Shown here: in pieces, positions 11,670-23,982 of the stretch
Layout: every line of letters starts with the position of its first letter
Numbering within the stretch: position 1 is the first letter of the stretch
Position numbers and translations under genes: made by a program
Source of the DNA: Lantana camara
Taxonomy: Eukaryota; Streptophyta; Magnoliopsida; Lamiales; Verbenaceae
Assembly: GCA_037501455.1 (NCBI GenBank)
Contig: CM074856.1
Span: 91,090,001-91,154,000, forward strand
DNA length: 64,000 bases
Direction: 5' to 3'
The notes under the pieces: generated by a model
The model's input: only the letters and a program-made list of their open reading frames with translations
Database searches by the model: none
What the model was told of the DNA's origin: nothing

Positions 11670-13077
11670 TGTAACGCCCCGGTTTTTCATTTGTATGTCG
11701 TATGTGTTTATAAATTGCGCAAATTAAATTATTTAATTATGTGATTAATTGGTTATAAGTGTTTTAAATATTTAATTTTATTATAAATTGTTATTATTTC
11801 ATTCTAATTAATGTTTTATTTCGTTAATTTAATATTTCAATTGTTAATTTAGTGATTAATGTTAATTAAATTGTTAATTAAGAGTTTAGTATTAATTAAA
11901 TGATAACCCTAATTATCTGAATTAAACTTATAAAATCCGTTGACTTTGAATTTTGTTTAATAATAGAATTTAAATGTTAGTTATAATATATTATGTATGA
12001 ATTATTAAGAATTTATGCATGAATTGTATGAATATGTGCATAGTTGTTTCATTTGTGCATCGTTCTTATATGAAATGATATCGAAATGTGGTGAAATTAT
12101 AGTATGTCATAAATAAGTGTGTTATGAACATGCCTATATGCTCGGTTTATGTTTTCGAACTTGTTTGATATGTTAACGAATTTAATTTGATTCTTGGAAC
12201 CAAATCGGGGGCAAATGAGCAATTAGCGCACCCTTGGTTCCGTACGTGATATCTTGAGCTCGGGAACTCGGATTCGAGTTCCGTCAACTTCGCCGAACTC
12301 GTATCGAAGATTCGAGTTTGATAAACTAAGCCTCATTTTTTTGCAAAATCATTTGAACCTCCGAAATCCAACCGAAAAACGAAACGGCATCAAAATGACC
12401 ATCTTTCACTATATTGGCCATAACTTGTTCAAATCTTAACCAAATTAACTATGGTTGGTGGCCTTAATTGCTCCATCTCGAACCAAACCTCACACAAACC
12501 AAAAAGTTCAGCCAAAGCTTCTGCACCTCTGTTTTCCCGTAACAGTGCAATCCTTGAGGTTTTGAGCTCAAATCTCAATCAACCTTCATCCAATCAACGA
12601 GGTGAGTTAGGATTATGTTATATATTCTTCTCTGGTCATTCTGATCTATTCATCTCTCAAATTGAATCGGATTTCATGGGATTCTTAAGCATGTGAAGGA
12701 ACAGTAAGGTTTTTGGAGTATTTGATGATCTCTTGATCTTTAACTTGTTTTGATGATATGTATATGATTCTTTTACTTCAATTATGGCTGTGTATGCTTG
12801 TATGGGTTGATTGATCACGTTGGGAGTCTCTGTTCTTTTTTCCATTTCTTGCCCTGTTTTCTTCACACACGAACTGCTGCTTTTCCTTCCCGTTTTTGCT
12901 GCGTTGTTGGGGGTTGTTTCCAGGAGTGTTTGTTGATCAATTGAAGCCTATTCTTACGTTGATTATTAGCTTGTTTTGGTTGCAAGTTTATGTGAATATT
13001 TGGCCTGGTTTGAACCCTCCTTTTTCCTCCCCTGTTTTTCCCGTAACTGTCTGCTGCTTCTGTTCTGCGTCTGTAAC

Positions 13078-13202
13078 ACTCTCCCCGGCCGGGGAGAGTT
13101 TCTTCTTGGTTAGTGCCCGGCCGGGTATTTCTGCTGCTAAACCTTTTGTACTCCTTACCCGGCCGGGGAGATTTGTGAAGGTCTGGCTACCCGGGCGGGT
13201 AG
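13078..13202 (+). repeat. GC-rich palindrome array, LARD-A right LTR
   Basis: Same four blocks as 6154-6279. The second block reads GCCCGGCCGGGTA here, a perfect central palindrome, whereas the left LTR has GCCCAGCCGGGTA. The fourth ends CGGGCGGGTAGC. Confidence 0.85.
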
Positions 13203-13617
13203 CTGCTGCGGAAGCTTCTGTTTTTCTCTTCTTCCTTTCTTTTTCTTTCTTGTTGCTGCTTCATTCTTTTCTTTCTCCTCTATTCTGCTTGGTTTGAGAC
13301 TTGTAATTGCTGTTGCTGTTCTTCATAGGTGCAAGTTGTGCGTGAGTTTTGTGCAGTTTGGTTATGAGAGCTTGGAAGTGTTGCATTCATGGGTGTTGTG
13401 TGTGTTTGCTGTGCATGCATGGATTGGTGCGTGAGTATATATATATGTTTTGGGTGTGATTGTGTGTGCATGGAAGGTGTTTTGCATGCATATATAATTG
13501 TTGTGTATATACTTATATATTTTGTGTGTAATTGCATGTATTACGTAGGTGCATCCTATATATATATTATATATGTAATACTTATGTAGAATATAATTGA
13601 ATTACATGCATATATGA

Positions 13618-13654
<37 letters not shown>

Positions 13655-14361
13655 TTATATATTTATATATATATATTTATTATATATTTTAAGTATTATT
13701 TGATTTAATTCAATTTTAGAATTTAATTGATATCTATTTCACGTATTTAAATTACCAATAATTATTTGAATATGTTTACTTGCTAATTTCTAATTGTAAG
13801 CATGAATTAATATGTGCTATGGTTATTACGTGAATTCTTAGATTAAATTGATATGAATTATGAATTTATGAATTTGAATGAAATGAATGAACGAGTGGCT
13901 TATTTTTATGTCTTAAATTCCTTAGTAGTGCACATGAACATTTTCATGACATAATATCATTTTTATACATTCATATCATGATCATACATTGACGTGCGTC
14001 ATATATGGTTCATTTAGAGTCTTGAGTCTCACGAACACGTTACGTTGTCTTTTGTACAGTTATCTCCAGGGTGGGGAACTCTTGATCTTTCAGGCACTCG
14101 GTAACTCGTATCCTTGTATCGTCATGTTTCAGGTGAGGGTGTTTTCGTTCTAGTTACCTATCAATCCCTACGACCTTATGTGACAAGCTTTGGCCAAAAA
14201 CCTTATGTATATATATATGTTACTTTTAAAGTAAAGTTATCGAGTAAATGTTGATCGAGTAAACCCTTTTCCAATAACTTATGGATTATGTTATGTTTCT
14301 TATGAATTGATATGTTTTGGCGAGATTATGCATGTATGCTATGTTCACGGGCCCAGGGACT

Positions 14362-14414
14362 TAGTACATGTGGCTATCCGGGGAGGCATGGGCCGATGGT
14401 GATCCCATGTGCTA
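14362..14414 (+). other. 53-nt covarying LTR stem-loop (copy 3)
   Basis: Same nine-pair stem as 7435-7487 (UAGUACAUG with CAUGUGCUA). The loop differs by one base (GATGG for GACGG). The second hairpin with TGCAAA loop is at about 14519-14554. Confidence 0.8.
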
Positions 14415-15471
14415 GTTCCACTATGTTACGGCGAAACGGACCTCGTGAAGGAGTTTTTGACGAGGAAACGCTAACCGGGCTTTGAGGCCTCATGAACCTC
14501 ATAGCCACAATGATATGTTTAGGTGGTCGGGCCTTGCAAACCCGTCCACCACCCGGAGGAAGAAGGTTGGAACTGATTTTTATGAGTATGTTTATGTTTA
14601 TGTATGATTGATATGCACCGTGCGGGAAGGCCGGGAAACGGATTGCCCAAACTAATATGTCTTATGTTATGATATATGATCTGAGTGTATTATGATATAT
14701 TGCATGATCACCTACTTAATGTATTACTGATATTTGTCGTACACGGTCGGAGTTTGGTTGGAGATGATGCACGTTCACTCGCCGAGCCTTTATGTTTATA
14801 TATGAATTATAACCTTAATAAATTTAATATGATTAGTTGTAAAGTTCGAGTATTGCTTAGGCTTTTCTTACCCTTTTGGGAATTGCTTTTAAATAAAACC
14901 TTGCTCGGGATTTATGGCTTGCATGTGCATGTTTTATACGTACGTATTTCGCTCTTGCTCACTCAGTCTTCTAGAGACTGACCCTCTCCCTCCCCAATCT
15001 TTTAGTACGCAGGTTTGGCTTTGGAGTTTCGAGCTAGGCGGAGTTGTGTTGAGTCCTTGAGTCGGTCAAGTCAAGTTAGGAGAGTCTCTGCACTCGCTTA
15101 TGTATTTACATTTTGTATGATTCGACTCCGTATCATTATGAATTTGAATCCTTAACGAATTGTTCTTGAATTGCCTTGCCAGGGTTTTATTATAATTTTA
15201 AAAAGAGGCCTGAGGAGCCCAAGTCTGCGTGTGGTTTGTGTGTTTATTTTCTGCAGGCCCTTGGCCAATGCCTGTTTTTGGAATTGGTTTCCCGTTGCAT
15301 TATGTTTTGTTGATTGGTTTTAATTGCAGGGTCTAAGTTCCGCCTAGCTTAGGAAGATTTTCTGTTTGTCTCCCGTTCGCTATGGTTTGATACGGGTGCG
15401 GATTTACCATTTCATTACTCGTGTTGAGCCATAGTGCGGGGGATGTGGTGCCTCACGTGCGGGGTGCTACA

Positions 15472-15518
15472 GGAGGGGTCCACACGTGTGGGACATATAT
15501 CCTTAGTGACACGTGTTA
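15472..15518 (+). mobile_element. Copia LTR, continuation fragment
   Basis: GGTCCACACGTGTGGG and GTGACACGTGT match the CACGTGTGGGTCACGTG part of the Copia LTR near 26835-26880. This is the segment expected after position 4741, so LARD-A sits inside this LTR. It is cut at 15518 by another LTR start. Confidence 0.65.
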
Positions 15519-15580
15519 TGTAACATCCCGGATTTTGGGACCAAGAAGAAATAGGTAAATTAAAGATTAGAAGGAAGCAC
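15519..15580 (+). mobile_element. 62-bp stub of a Gypsy LTR start
   Basis: TGTAACATCCCGGATTTTGG begins like a Gypsy LTR. After 62 bp it is replaced by a second, different LTR start at 15581. It is either the front of an LTR into which family B inserted, or a truncated remnant. Confidence 0.5.
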
Positions 15581-18500
15581 TGTAACATCCCGACCGATCG
15601 GATTTTCAGGTATATTATGTGTGCGATTTAATTATTTAATTACGTGATTATTTGATATTTATTAAGTGCCTATGTGAGTACTTGAATTATTTCTTTAAAT
15701 ATGAACTTGAATTTATTATTGAACGTTTACGTTTTATACCTTGTATTTTGCTTTATTTGCATCCGAATTTAATTCTGTTTCTTGCGAATTTTTGATATGT
15801 GTGAATTTTGTGAGTAATGAACTTGATTTTATGCTCGTTTCATGTTTTGGAACTTGTTTGGCTTGCCTTTTTATTTTATTTTGGGAGACGGGACCTAAAG
15901 GGGGCTAAAGGGTATTTAGCGCACCTTGGGTTCCGGGAAGCATATCTTGAGCTCAGGAATTCGGATTCGAATTCCGTGGCCTTCGGCGGACTCGTTTCGA
16001 CTATTCGAGTTTGATGGAACAAGACTTCTATTTTTCTAAGCCCGCTTGGAACCCCGAAACTTTGTCGAAAGTGAGCGTCGCGCGTTTTGTACCTTTGTTG
16101 ACTAATTTGCCCATATCTTATTCAATTGTTGACCAAATCAAGAAATTCTTGGACCCACTTATTCTTAACTCATAACCCTTTGAATACGCAGCAATCTCAC
16201 ATAAGGTCAAGCACAAGAAACCCCTCTTTTTAGCTGAGGAAAACTTGACCAAGGGAAGAGAAAGAAGAACTTTGCCCCTTTTCACCTTTTGAGCTCAAGA
16301 CTTCACCATTTCACTCCATATTCGAAAGGTAAGCTTGGTTTTGGACTCTAAATCTTCTCCTCTTTCTTTAGAGTGCTTATTTGCTGAATTGTGTGGTTTA
16401 TAGCTTGAGTTTTGAAGAGGGTGATGAATAGTTAGGGTATAAGACTTAAATGATGACTTTGAATGATTCCTTGGTTGTTTTTGAGTTTTAAAGCATGCTA
16501 TGTGAGCCTAAAACCTCCATTAATGATTCTATAAGATTAATACCAGTGGTAGTTGTGAATTTATTTATGTGCCATTAATGAATTTTGAGGAAACTTCAAG
16601 TCTTTCCCCTCTCCCTTTTGATGTTGCCTTCGTTAGGTTGTGGCTGGAATTTGTGCGTGTTTATGGATTTTAAAGGGATGAGTTTTGGTGTTTAATTCTT
16701 ACCTGAGTTGCTGCTGTGATTGATGGCTTGTTGGAGCAGAGATTTGCTGCGTAGCAGCTGTGTCTTTTTCGCACAGGACATTCTCCCCACTCGGGGAGAA
16801 TTTGTGTGTAGTTTTACCCGGGTCGGGGACTTTGGGCTGAACCTTCTGTTTCTTTTCCTTGCTTTCCCGGGATGGGAAAATCTGTGTGTATTTGTTTCCC
16901 CGACCGGGGTAGTTCTCTGATTGTGCATGAGTTGATCTTTTAATTCCTCTTTCATTTGTTTGCATGTAATTCTTGTTTTACGCTTTTTGCATGTAGTTCA
17001 CGTACTACTTGTGAGACTTAAATGAAATATATATGAATAATTATGGTCTGTGCGTGCATGTGCTGTGTAATTTGATGGAATATATGTGAATAATTTAGTC
17101 TTTAAATGATGTCTGATAATGCATGCAATGTTAGGCTAAATTGTATTCATTTCTTATTCCATGCATTTAATGATTTGTTCAAGTAATGTGAGGTATAAGT
17201 GCTACTGTGAGAATTTCATTTGAAATTTATTAATAAACTATGTTCTTAAATAGTAGTGTAATATTAGAATATATGTTTAGCATGTGAATTAATTATTTTA
17301 AAATGGTTTGATAAATATGAATGAATTTTGTCTCAAACGTTTTATTTTATGAAATTTATTATGTGAATGCTAATTTGTAATTTGAGTTGGATTATGTATA
17401 CTTGAATTTTGATCCCTAAATGTTAATTTAATGTGAGAATGTATGTTAGATCGTGAATTTTCATTTATGAAAACGTTTATTATGCATTTCGTGAAATTTG
17501 TACATAAATGAATTATGTGACTCATTCTTACACTTCATTGACATCATTCACGTACATATGCATTTGCCGAGCGTTTATATGGTTCATGTTGAGTCTAAGA
17601 GTATCTCGTGTTGTTTGTTTTGTCCAGTTGATCCTCCCGTTGATGACGAGGTTGATCCTTAGGCATCCGTTTCACTTCCTTTTGTCACCACTCGTTTGGA
17701 AGGTGAGGTTTTGTTCTTTTAGATATTATGACCTAAAACCCTAATTGATTTTAATCCCGCATGCGAGTTACGTATATTATATGTTAAATACGTGTAAGAT
17801 ATGTACTTTGATGACTTGTTCCATTTGTTATAAGACTTTGAAAACAACTTCTATACGCATATGAGTTATTTTATGTTTGTTTTGAAATCCTTTGATAAGT
17901 GTGAGTGTGTAAGCGAGCTTTGACTTTGAAAGATAAGCTTTGTTGGAAAATATGATTTTGAATTATGATTTGGGCCCCGGAGAGTGGTATGGTATCTCGG
18001 GACGGTCGAGGGGTCACAGAGCTCTTTCATCAACACTTTCCTTTGAGAGTCTCGCCTAACCTTAGGAGGTTGAGGAAGGGCGTTTCTCTTGAGCCGATGG
18101 AAGCAACCGCCGAAGGTTCCAAGGAAGTAATTAACCTTGTTTCGTGTGAAATTTGATCGATAGTTAGGGCCGTTAACCCTTCTATCACCCGGAGAAAGGA
18201 TGATTTATGAATTTTGCTTTGATTATGCCTTTGTTTATGGAAGTTGGAGGAATAACTCGTACTCGCCGAGTTGTGTGAACTTGTATGATTTATGAAACGG
18301 GAATGGATTCCTAAATACCTAAAATTTGTGATTTTGGCATATGGCCCTTAACTCTTTTTAAATATATATGTACCTAATATCACGGGAAATGTTTTAGCAT
18401 GCAAAAACCATCCCCGACTCATGGATCCTTTTATGATTTTCGTTAAGTGCTTTGCTCTATATGTATTATTGGGTGTGTGTGTAGCCTCCTCACTAGTCAT

Positions 18501-19011
18501 TAGGACTAACCCTCATTGTTGTTCTTTCTTTTTCCCTTCTTTGAGTCGCAGGTTTCGTTGGAGTTGAGCTAGGCGGCAAGTTTATCTTTTTGAGTCTCAC
18601 TTGTGTCTTAGCTCGGGTCTTCATATTCGCATTCGTAGTGGTTATCTCTAGCACTTTTGAATTATGGAATTATGTATTATGATCTTTGGAGTTAGAAACT
18701 TTGATACTTTGATACTTAGCTTTTTTTTGGCCCGGGTTGGGCATTGTATATTTGTATATGAACTTAGTTGAACTCCTAACTTTGTAATATGTATATTTGT
18801 TGATCTTGGGTATATATTTGAGTTGTTTATCGCTTCCGCTATATCATGAATCGTTATGCACTCTGTTTGAGGGTTTAGGCCGCCGAGCTAGAGAGTGAGT
18901 TTTGTTTGTCTCCCATTCGCTATTGTTTGATACGTGTACAAATTTTTCATTTCGTTACACGTGTCGGACTCTGGTGCGGGGGATGTGGTGTCCTTCGCTC
19001 GGGGTGCTACA
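15581..19011 (+). mobile_element. 5' LTR of Tekay-type element B
   Basis: TGTAACATCCCGACCGATCGG...CTCGGGGTGCTACA, 3431 bp, followed at once by a primer site and a gag reading frame, so it is a 5' LTR. A strong candidate 5' splice site AAAG/GTAAGC lies at 16325-16334, 450 bp before the palindromes. The last 150 bp carry the GTCTCCCATTCGCTATTG and GCGGGGGATGTGGTG signatures shared by the other Gypsy LTRs. The matching 3' LTR is not in the window. Confidence 0.85.
16781..16913 (+). repeat. GC-rich palindrome array, element B LTR
   Basis: Four imperfect palindromes: TTCTCCCCACTCGGGGAGAA (16781-16800), TTTTACCCGGGTCGGGGAC (16812-16830), TTTCCCGGGATGGGAAAA (16863-16880) and TTTCCCCGACCGGGGTAG (16896-16913). 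Stems are CCC(C)/(G)GGG with changing centres. Confidence 0.8.
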
Positions 19012-19019
19012 TCCTTAAG

Positions 19020-19031
19020 TGGTATCAGAGC
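19020..19031 (+). other. primer-binding site, element B
   Basis: TGGTATCAGAGC starts nine bases after the LTR end and is an exact complement of the initiator Met tRNA 3' end. Confidence 0.9.
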
Positions 19032-19220
19032 TCTCGGTTGCAAAATCGGAGTTCTAGAGTCGTGTTGAGTCTGTCTAGGTCGTTCGGCTTAGGGTTATGT
19101 GATTATTTGCATTCATCTATACATTTATGTGACTTAATTGTTTAAATTTGTATTAATTGCTCCCATGAACATGTACTGAACCCTATGCATCAATATTTTC
19201 TTGATTTGTGAATTTTCAGG

Positions 19221-19870
19221 ATGCCTCCACGAAGGAGAGTGGATAGGGAGCAAACCCTGGATCTTAATCAACCTCCTCCACAAGCACCACCACCTCCACC
19301 ATTGAATGCCGAAAATATTGTGCAAACTCTTCTGAACCAACTCCAACAGAACCAGCACAATCAAAATCCTCCAACGGATGTACAAGGAGGGCAAGTTACA
19401 CCGGTTTATCATGAATTCCGAAACAATAACCCTCCTAAGTGGTTTGGGGGAGATGACATTAAAGCAGAGGAGTGGCTATCAGAAATTATTGGAATTTGGG
19501 AAATTTGCCCGACTCCTTGTCATGAAAAAACAATATGTACCGGTTGATTTATCCAAGGTCCGGCTGCAAGATGGTTGAAAGCAATGAGGTCTAGGTTGGA
19601 AAGAAGTGGAGAGGAATTTAACTGGGAGAATTTCGTGAGGGAATTTCGCAACAAATATATCCCTCCAAGTGCTCGCGAAAGAAGGCTTCAAGAATTTTCT
19701 GATTTAATGCAAGGAACTAAAACTGTTGAAGAATATATTCTTGAGTTCGAGAGGTTGGCTTCTTATGCCACACATATTATCGATGTTGAATCCTTGAAAG
19801 CCCAGAGTTTTATTCATGGTTTGAGAAGGGAGATTCAAGAAGCTTTACAAGCCGTCACCGTTGATACTTG
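19221..19870 (+). pseudogene. gag: gag of element B, 5' part
   Basis: The ATG at 19221 follows TTTTCAGG, a candidate 3' splice site. The product starts MPPRRRVDREQ with a proline-rich segment. It continues with the capsid-like region (EFRNNNPPKWFGGDD, AEEWL, then FVREFRNKYIPPSARERRLQEF and EYILEFERLASYA), parallel to the intact gag at 39166. One in-frame TGA at 19545 interrupts it; the frame continues unchanged (FIQGPAARWLKAMRSRLE). At 19870 it is cut by a solo LTR and resumes in the same frame after 22876. Gag would form the virus-like particle. Non-functional as it stands. Confidence 0.85.
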
Positions 19871-22800
19871 TGTAGCACCCGCGACGATAGGCGCCACATC
19901 CCCCGCACTACAAGTCTAGTCCACACGTGAAATGGGTAATCCAGGTATGAACCGGACTCATAGCGAACGAGAGACAAAATAAAAATATCCTAGCTAGGCG
20001 GAATCTAACCCTGTACCAAAAGAATCATAACGTCCAACATAGTGCTGAAGTAATAATCCCATGCATGAATTCCAATAATAGCTCCAAACTTAAAAATATT
20101 TCATAACATAATTAAGTTCCAACACACGTCCTAACAACGGGTTCAACTAGGCATGTAACCTGTCCCGAATCCATAATCAAGAATGGCACACAGGCCCGAA
20201 TACATAATGAGATGTAATTATGCGTAACAATATATAATGGGACTCGAGTGTACACGTGTGACTCGACAAGAGACTTAAAACAAGATCTCCGCCTAGCCCA
20301 AACCTGCAAGAACTGAAAAGTGGGGAAGAGGGGTCAGTCTCTAGAAGACTGAGTGAGCAGGAGCGATATACGTATTTATAAAAACATGCACATGCAAGTC
20401 ATAAACATAAGCATGCAAGTTATTCTCTTGCCCTTTTATTTCATAATCATATTCTCGCCAAAATATTTGATTCATAAGAACGTATCATATTTCATAAGAA
20501 ACATAACATATTTCATAATTCCTTAGAAAATGGTTTACTCGATCATAAATTACTCGAGGACTCTACTTTGAAAATATCATATATATACTCATAAGGTTTT
20601 GGCCAAAGCTTTTCACATAAGGGTTGTAGGGTTTGTTACATAGCTAAAACAAAACACCCTCGCCTGAAATACCACGAGACAAAAGACATGAGCAATACGG
20701 GTGCCTATTCAATTTGGAAGTCTACGCCCTGGAAACGAACTGTACAAGAGAAGGAACAATGTGTACTCGTGAGAATTGACTCAATATGAAACCACATAGA
20801 CGCACGGCATGTTATGCACATGATATGAGATGCATAAGAAGCATGAATCGTGTGATGGGGTCATATAATCAAGTAATTTAATCAAAACGTTCAATATATG
20901 GTGGTTTCATATTCATATGTTTCATATCTTTCATATTTTGTATCAAATAGAGCCATAAGCTTCATACATTAATCATAACTCATACTATAACATATTTATA
21001 ATGCATGTAAGTCATAAATGAAGTGACAAGTTATCATATGACACCGACAAATGGAGGAACAATTCATGCATGCAAGCTAGAGAGCATTTTAAGGCATATT
21101 GGATCATAATTCACAAAATGTTTAACAAATTCACATTATGATTTCATAATATACAAGTTAATACATAATGTAACATATTAAAAAAATATATAAGTCATGG
21201 AAGAAGCTATACACAACATACAAAACATTTAAACGAAGCAAACCATTCATGCAGGCATAAAAGTAGCACATAACCGTTCATGTTGTCATTTCACGTTTAC
21301 ACATTGGATTCACAATATAAAATCCATAATCATAACAAATTATATCACATATTAACAATTAATCAAGCATATAAATCATTCAAGTCACATATGGAGTCCG
21401 AGCGAGTAGAAGGAAAGCAAGAAAATGGATTAAGCAAGTTTAGGTGAGAGCTGACAGTTTCTGGAATGCACAAGCTGTAAAGAATTGAACATACCTTGAG
21501 TTATAGAAATTGGAATTAGGTTTTATTTATTGGATAAGAAACTAGACACATAGAACTTTCAAATTATATATGGCCCAAAACGTTGTTAAAAGTGATGAGG
21601 AAATGGCGAGGGTCCGAAGTTGGGTGAGTGTAGTGTTCTGATGAAGTGACGACACAATTTTTAAACGATCATAACTCAGAAATGCAAAAAGATATTAAGG
21701 TGATTCCAATTCGAGGTGTTATTATACCTCAAGAGGTTTCCAACGGCTCAAAAATCAGGTCATTCGGAGTTCGGATGAGGGAGTACCCGGCCGGGGAAAA
21801 TAGAAGGCGAAATCTACCCGACCGGGGAGAAAGGAATGCAGAAACCCTTATGCACAAAACTACCTGCCCAGGTAGTTTTTAGTACAAAAACTACCCGCCC
21901 GGGTAGTCCTCCTGGCCGAGAAGAAGAAGCAAAATAGGGGGTTATGCATGGAGGGAAGAAAGGGGACAAAAATCCTAACCAAAACTCAACCCAATTCACT
22001 TAAAACACGTAATATATCATGTAGGAATGTCAAATGCAAGTTTAGAACAAATTAAAACACATTAATTCAGAAACCCACACATATACACACACGTATATAT
22101 ATATATATATATATATACATATATACACATACACATATTCTTGCTTCAAGAATATTAACAATGAAGCTTAGGATTCAAAGATTATCATATATTCATGCAT
22201 ATACGAACCAAAATTCAAGTTATTAAGCAAAAATTCTCCAACCCTAGTTATCAACCAACATAATCATAAATATATATATACACATATACCTTGGAGAAGA
22301 AAGGAGATGAAGGGGTTGAAGAAGAGAGTGACTTGAGCTTGATTCTTGGAGAAAAAAAAATGGATTGAAACCTTGTATTCTTGCTCCTTGTTGATCGAGA
22401 GAGAGAGAGAGAGAAGAGGTAGGTGTGTCTCTTGTGCTTGAACTTGAAAGATGAAGAAATGAAAAGGAATTGTGCAACTGTGTGCATATATCGTGTAGAA
22501 CAAGAGGAAATAGAAGGGAAATTGCATTTTGGTCCTTCAAGGATTTAAGTGCTTCAATAAGGGTACCTAGGTTTAGTTGGTGCTCAATTGGAGTCCAATT
22601 AAAAGTTCAATTGAGTCTAAGGATTTCATATAATATCAAATAAGTACATAATCAAAACAAAATATTAATTAGCGAATATATAAGTAACAACTAAATTTAA
22701 ATAACATAGTCACATATCACATAATGGTAATTAATTCAAGAATATCCAAGCGGCACTTAAAACACATAAAAATCACATAGTAGCAATTAAAACACATATA

Positions 22801-22871
22801 AGTCACATAACTCTCGGTCTAAACCCACTCGTGACGTCATACCTGTACGGCCAAAAAGTCGGGGCGTTACA
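19871..22871 (-). mobile_element. solo Gypsy LTR, reverse strand
   Basis: 3001 bp. On the reverse strand it runs TGTAACGCCCCGACTTTTTGG to GGGTGCTACA. The 5-bp duplication ACTTG at 19866-19870 and 22872-22876 is perfect. Internal sequence and second LTR are gone, as after LTR-LTR recombination. Candidate donor CCAAG/GTATAT lies at 22294-22284 (reverse), about 380 bp before its palindrome array. Also present: (TA)n near 22096-22117 and (GA)n at 22399-22415. Confidence 0.92.
21783..21906 (-). repeat. GC-rich palindrome array, solo LTR 19871
   Basis: Four blocks on the plus strand: GTACCCGGCCGGGGAAAA (21783-21800), CTACCCGACCGGGGAGAA (21814-21831), ACTACCTGCCCAGGTAGT (21859-21876) and ACTACCCGCCCGGGTAGT (21890-21907). 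Blocks three and four are palindromes with 7-bp arms and a short centre. Confidence 0.85.
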
Positions 22872-23982
22872 ACTTGGGAGAAATCTACAAGGAAGGCTTT
22901 GAAAGTTGAAGCTCAGAAATTAAAGTTGAATCCCCCATTTTTTCCTTCGGGATAGGGTTCGGGTTCTAGCTCTTATTTGGGTAAGAGGCCTAACTCTCAA
23001 AGTGGACCTTTGGTTTTCAAGCCCAAATGTTCTAATATTTTTAATAAGAAGCCCCGACCCCAGGGACAGGCTGTGGTACCCGCTCTACCGGCGCCAATTG
23101 AATGCTCTTATTGTAAAGGTCCCAATCATACCGAGGAGACATGCCGGAAGAAATTGGAAAAATGCTATGGTTGTGGTGAGCCCGGTCACATGATCAACGC
23201 TTGTCCTAAGAAGAAGAACCCTCAACCCCTTAATACTACAACTCCGAGAGCTCCTATCCAAGCAAGGGCCTACGCACTTGAAGGCGAAGAAGAGGATGCT
23301 GAAGTGAATGCAAATGCCGTCGTGGAAGGTACTATTAGCATTCATGGCATTCCATTACATGCATTATTTGATCCGGGAGCAACACATTCTTTTATTGCTT
23401 CCCGATTTATTCCTACTCTTTCTTTGCCTATTTCTTGCCTTGATAATTCTTTTGTGGTTAGTTCCCCACTTGGGGGAAGTTTGGTAATGGACCGTATTTT
23501 CCGTGGATGCCCGGTTGTTGTTGAAGGTTAAGAGTATTCAGCGGATTTGAGTGCCTATGAAGAGATACAGGGTGATTTTGGGGATAGATTGGTTGTTCCG
23601 ACATCGAGCGAAGATGGATTGTTTTGCTAAGAAGGTGACTTTGGGTTCTACGGTGTTCGCGGGTCAGAGGTTGAAGACCTGCCCGTTTATTTCCGTTATG
23701 GAAGCAAGTAAATTATTCCGGGATGGTGCGACAGGCTATGTGGCCTATCTTTTAAATAAACCGAAAGACCAGACCAAGCTCGAAGAGACAGAGATCGTGA
23801 AGGAGTTCCCCGATGTTTTCCATGAGAATTTGGGGTCTTTACCTCCGGATCGGGATGTCGAATTTGTAATTGATCTCTATCCCGGAGCAGAACCTTATGC
23901 AAAATCTCCCTACAGGATGGCTCCAGCAGAGTTGAAGGAGCTGAAGGCGCAACTTGATGAGCTCTTAGAATGTGGTTACATT
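22872..23982 (+). pseudogene. gag-pol: gag end, protease and RT start of element B
   Basis: Continues gag in frame after the solo LTR (TWEKSTRKALKVEAQKLK). One in-frame TAG lies near 22951. Two zinc knuckles follow (CSYCKGPNHTEETC and CYGCGEPGHMINAC, about 23101-23214). Next is the aspartic protease with HALFDPGATHSFI (about 23357-23395), a TAA at 23529 and a one-base frame shift just before 23551. The frame then continues (ILGIDWLFRHRAKMDC) through the linker to the RT start [16 protein letters not shown]...LLECGYI. It is cut at 23982 by another LTR. RT, RNase H and integrase of this copy are not in the window. Confidence 0.85.

Larger units (their letters stand above)
4742..15471 (+). mobile_element. 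LARD-A: complete non-coding Gypsy-type LTR element
   Basis: Two LTRs of about 3.80 kb (4742-8544 and 11670-15471) enclose a 3.1-kb internal region with primer-binding site, polypurine tract and no recognisable gag or pol. Flanks GGTGG (4737-4741) and GGAGG (15472-15476) fit a 5-bp target duplication with one mismatch. Without the element, the flanking Copia LTR reads through into its GGTCCACACGTGTGGG segment. Large size, long LTRs and absent coding capacity fit the LARD class. It would need proteins from an autonomous Gypsy relative such as the one at 32017-42009. Confidence 0.85.
11670..15471 (+). repeat. LARD-A right LTR
   Basis: TGTAACGCCCCGG...GGGGTGCTACA, partner of 4742-8544. It carries the same features in the same order: candidate donor GAG/GTGAGT at 12599-12607, palindromes at 13078-13202, (TA)n at 13618-13651 and stem-loop at 14362-14414. 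High similarity with the left LTR suggests an insertion that is recent, though older than the Tekay element at 32017. Confidence 0.88.
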
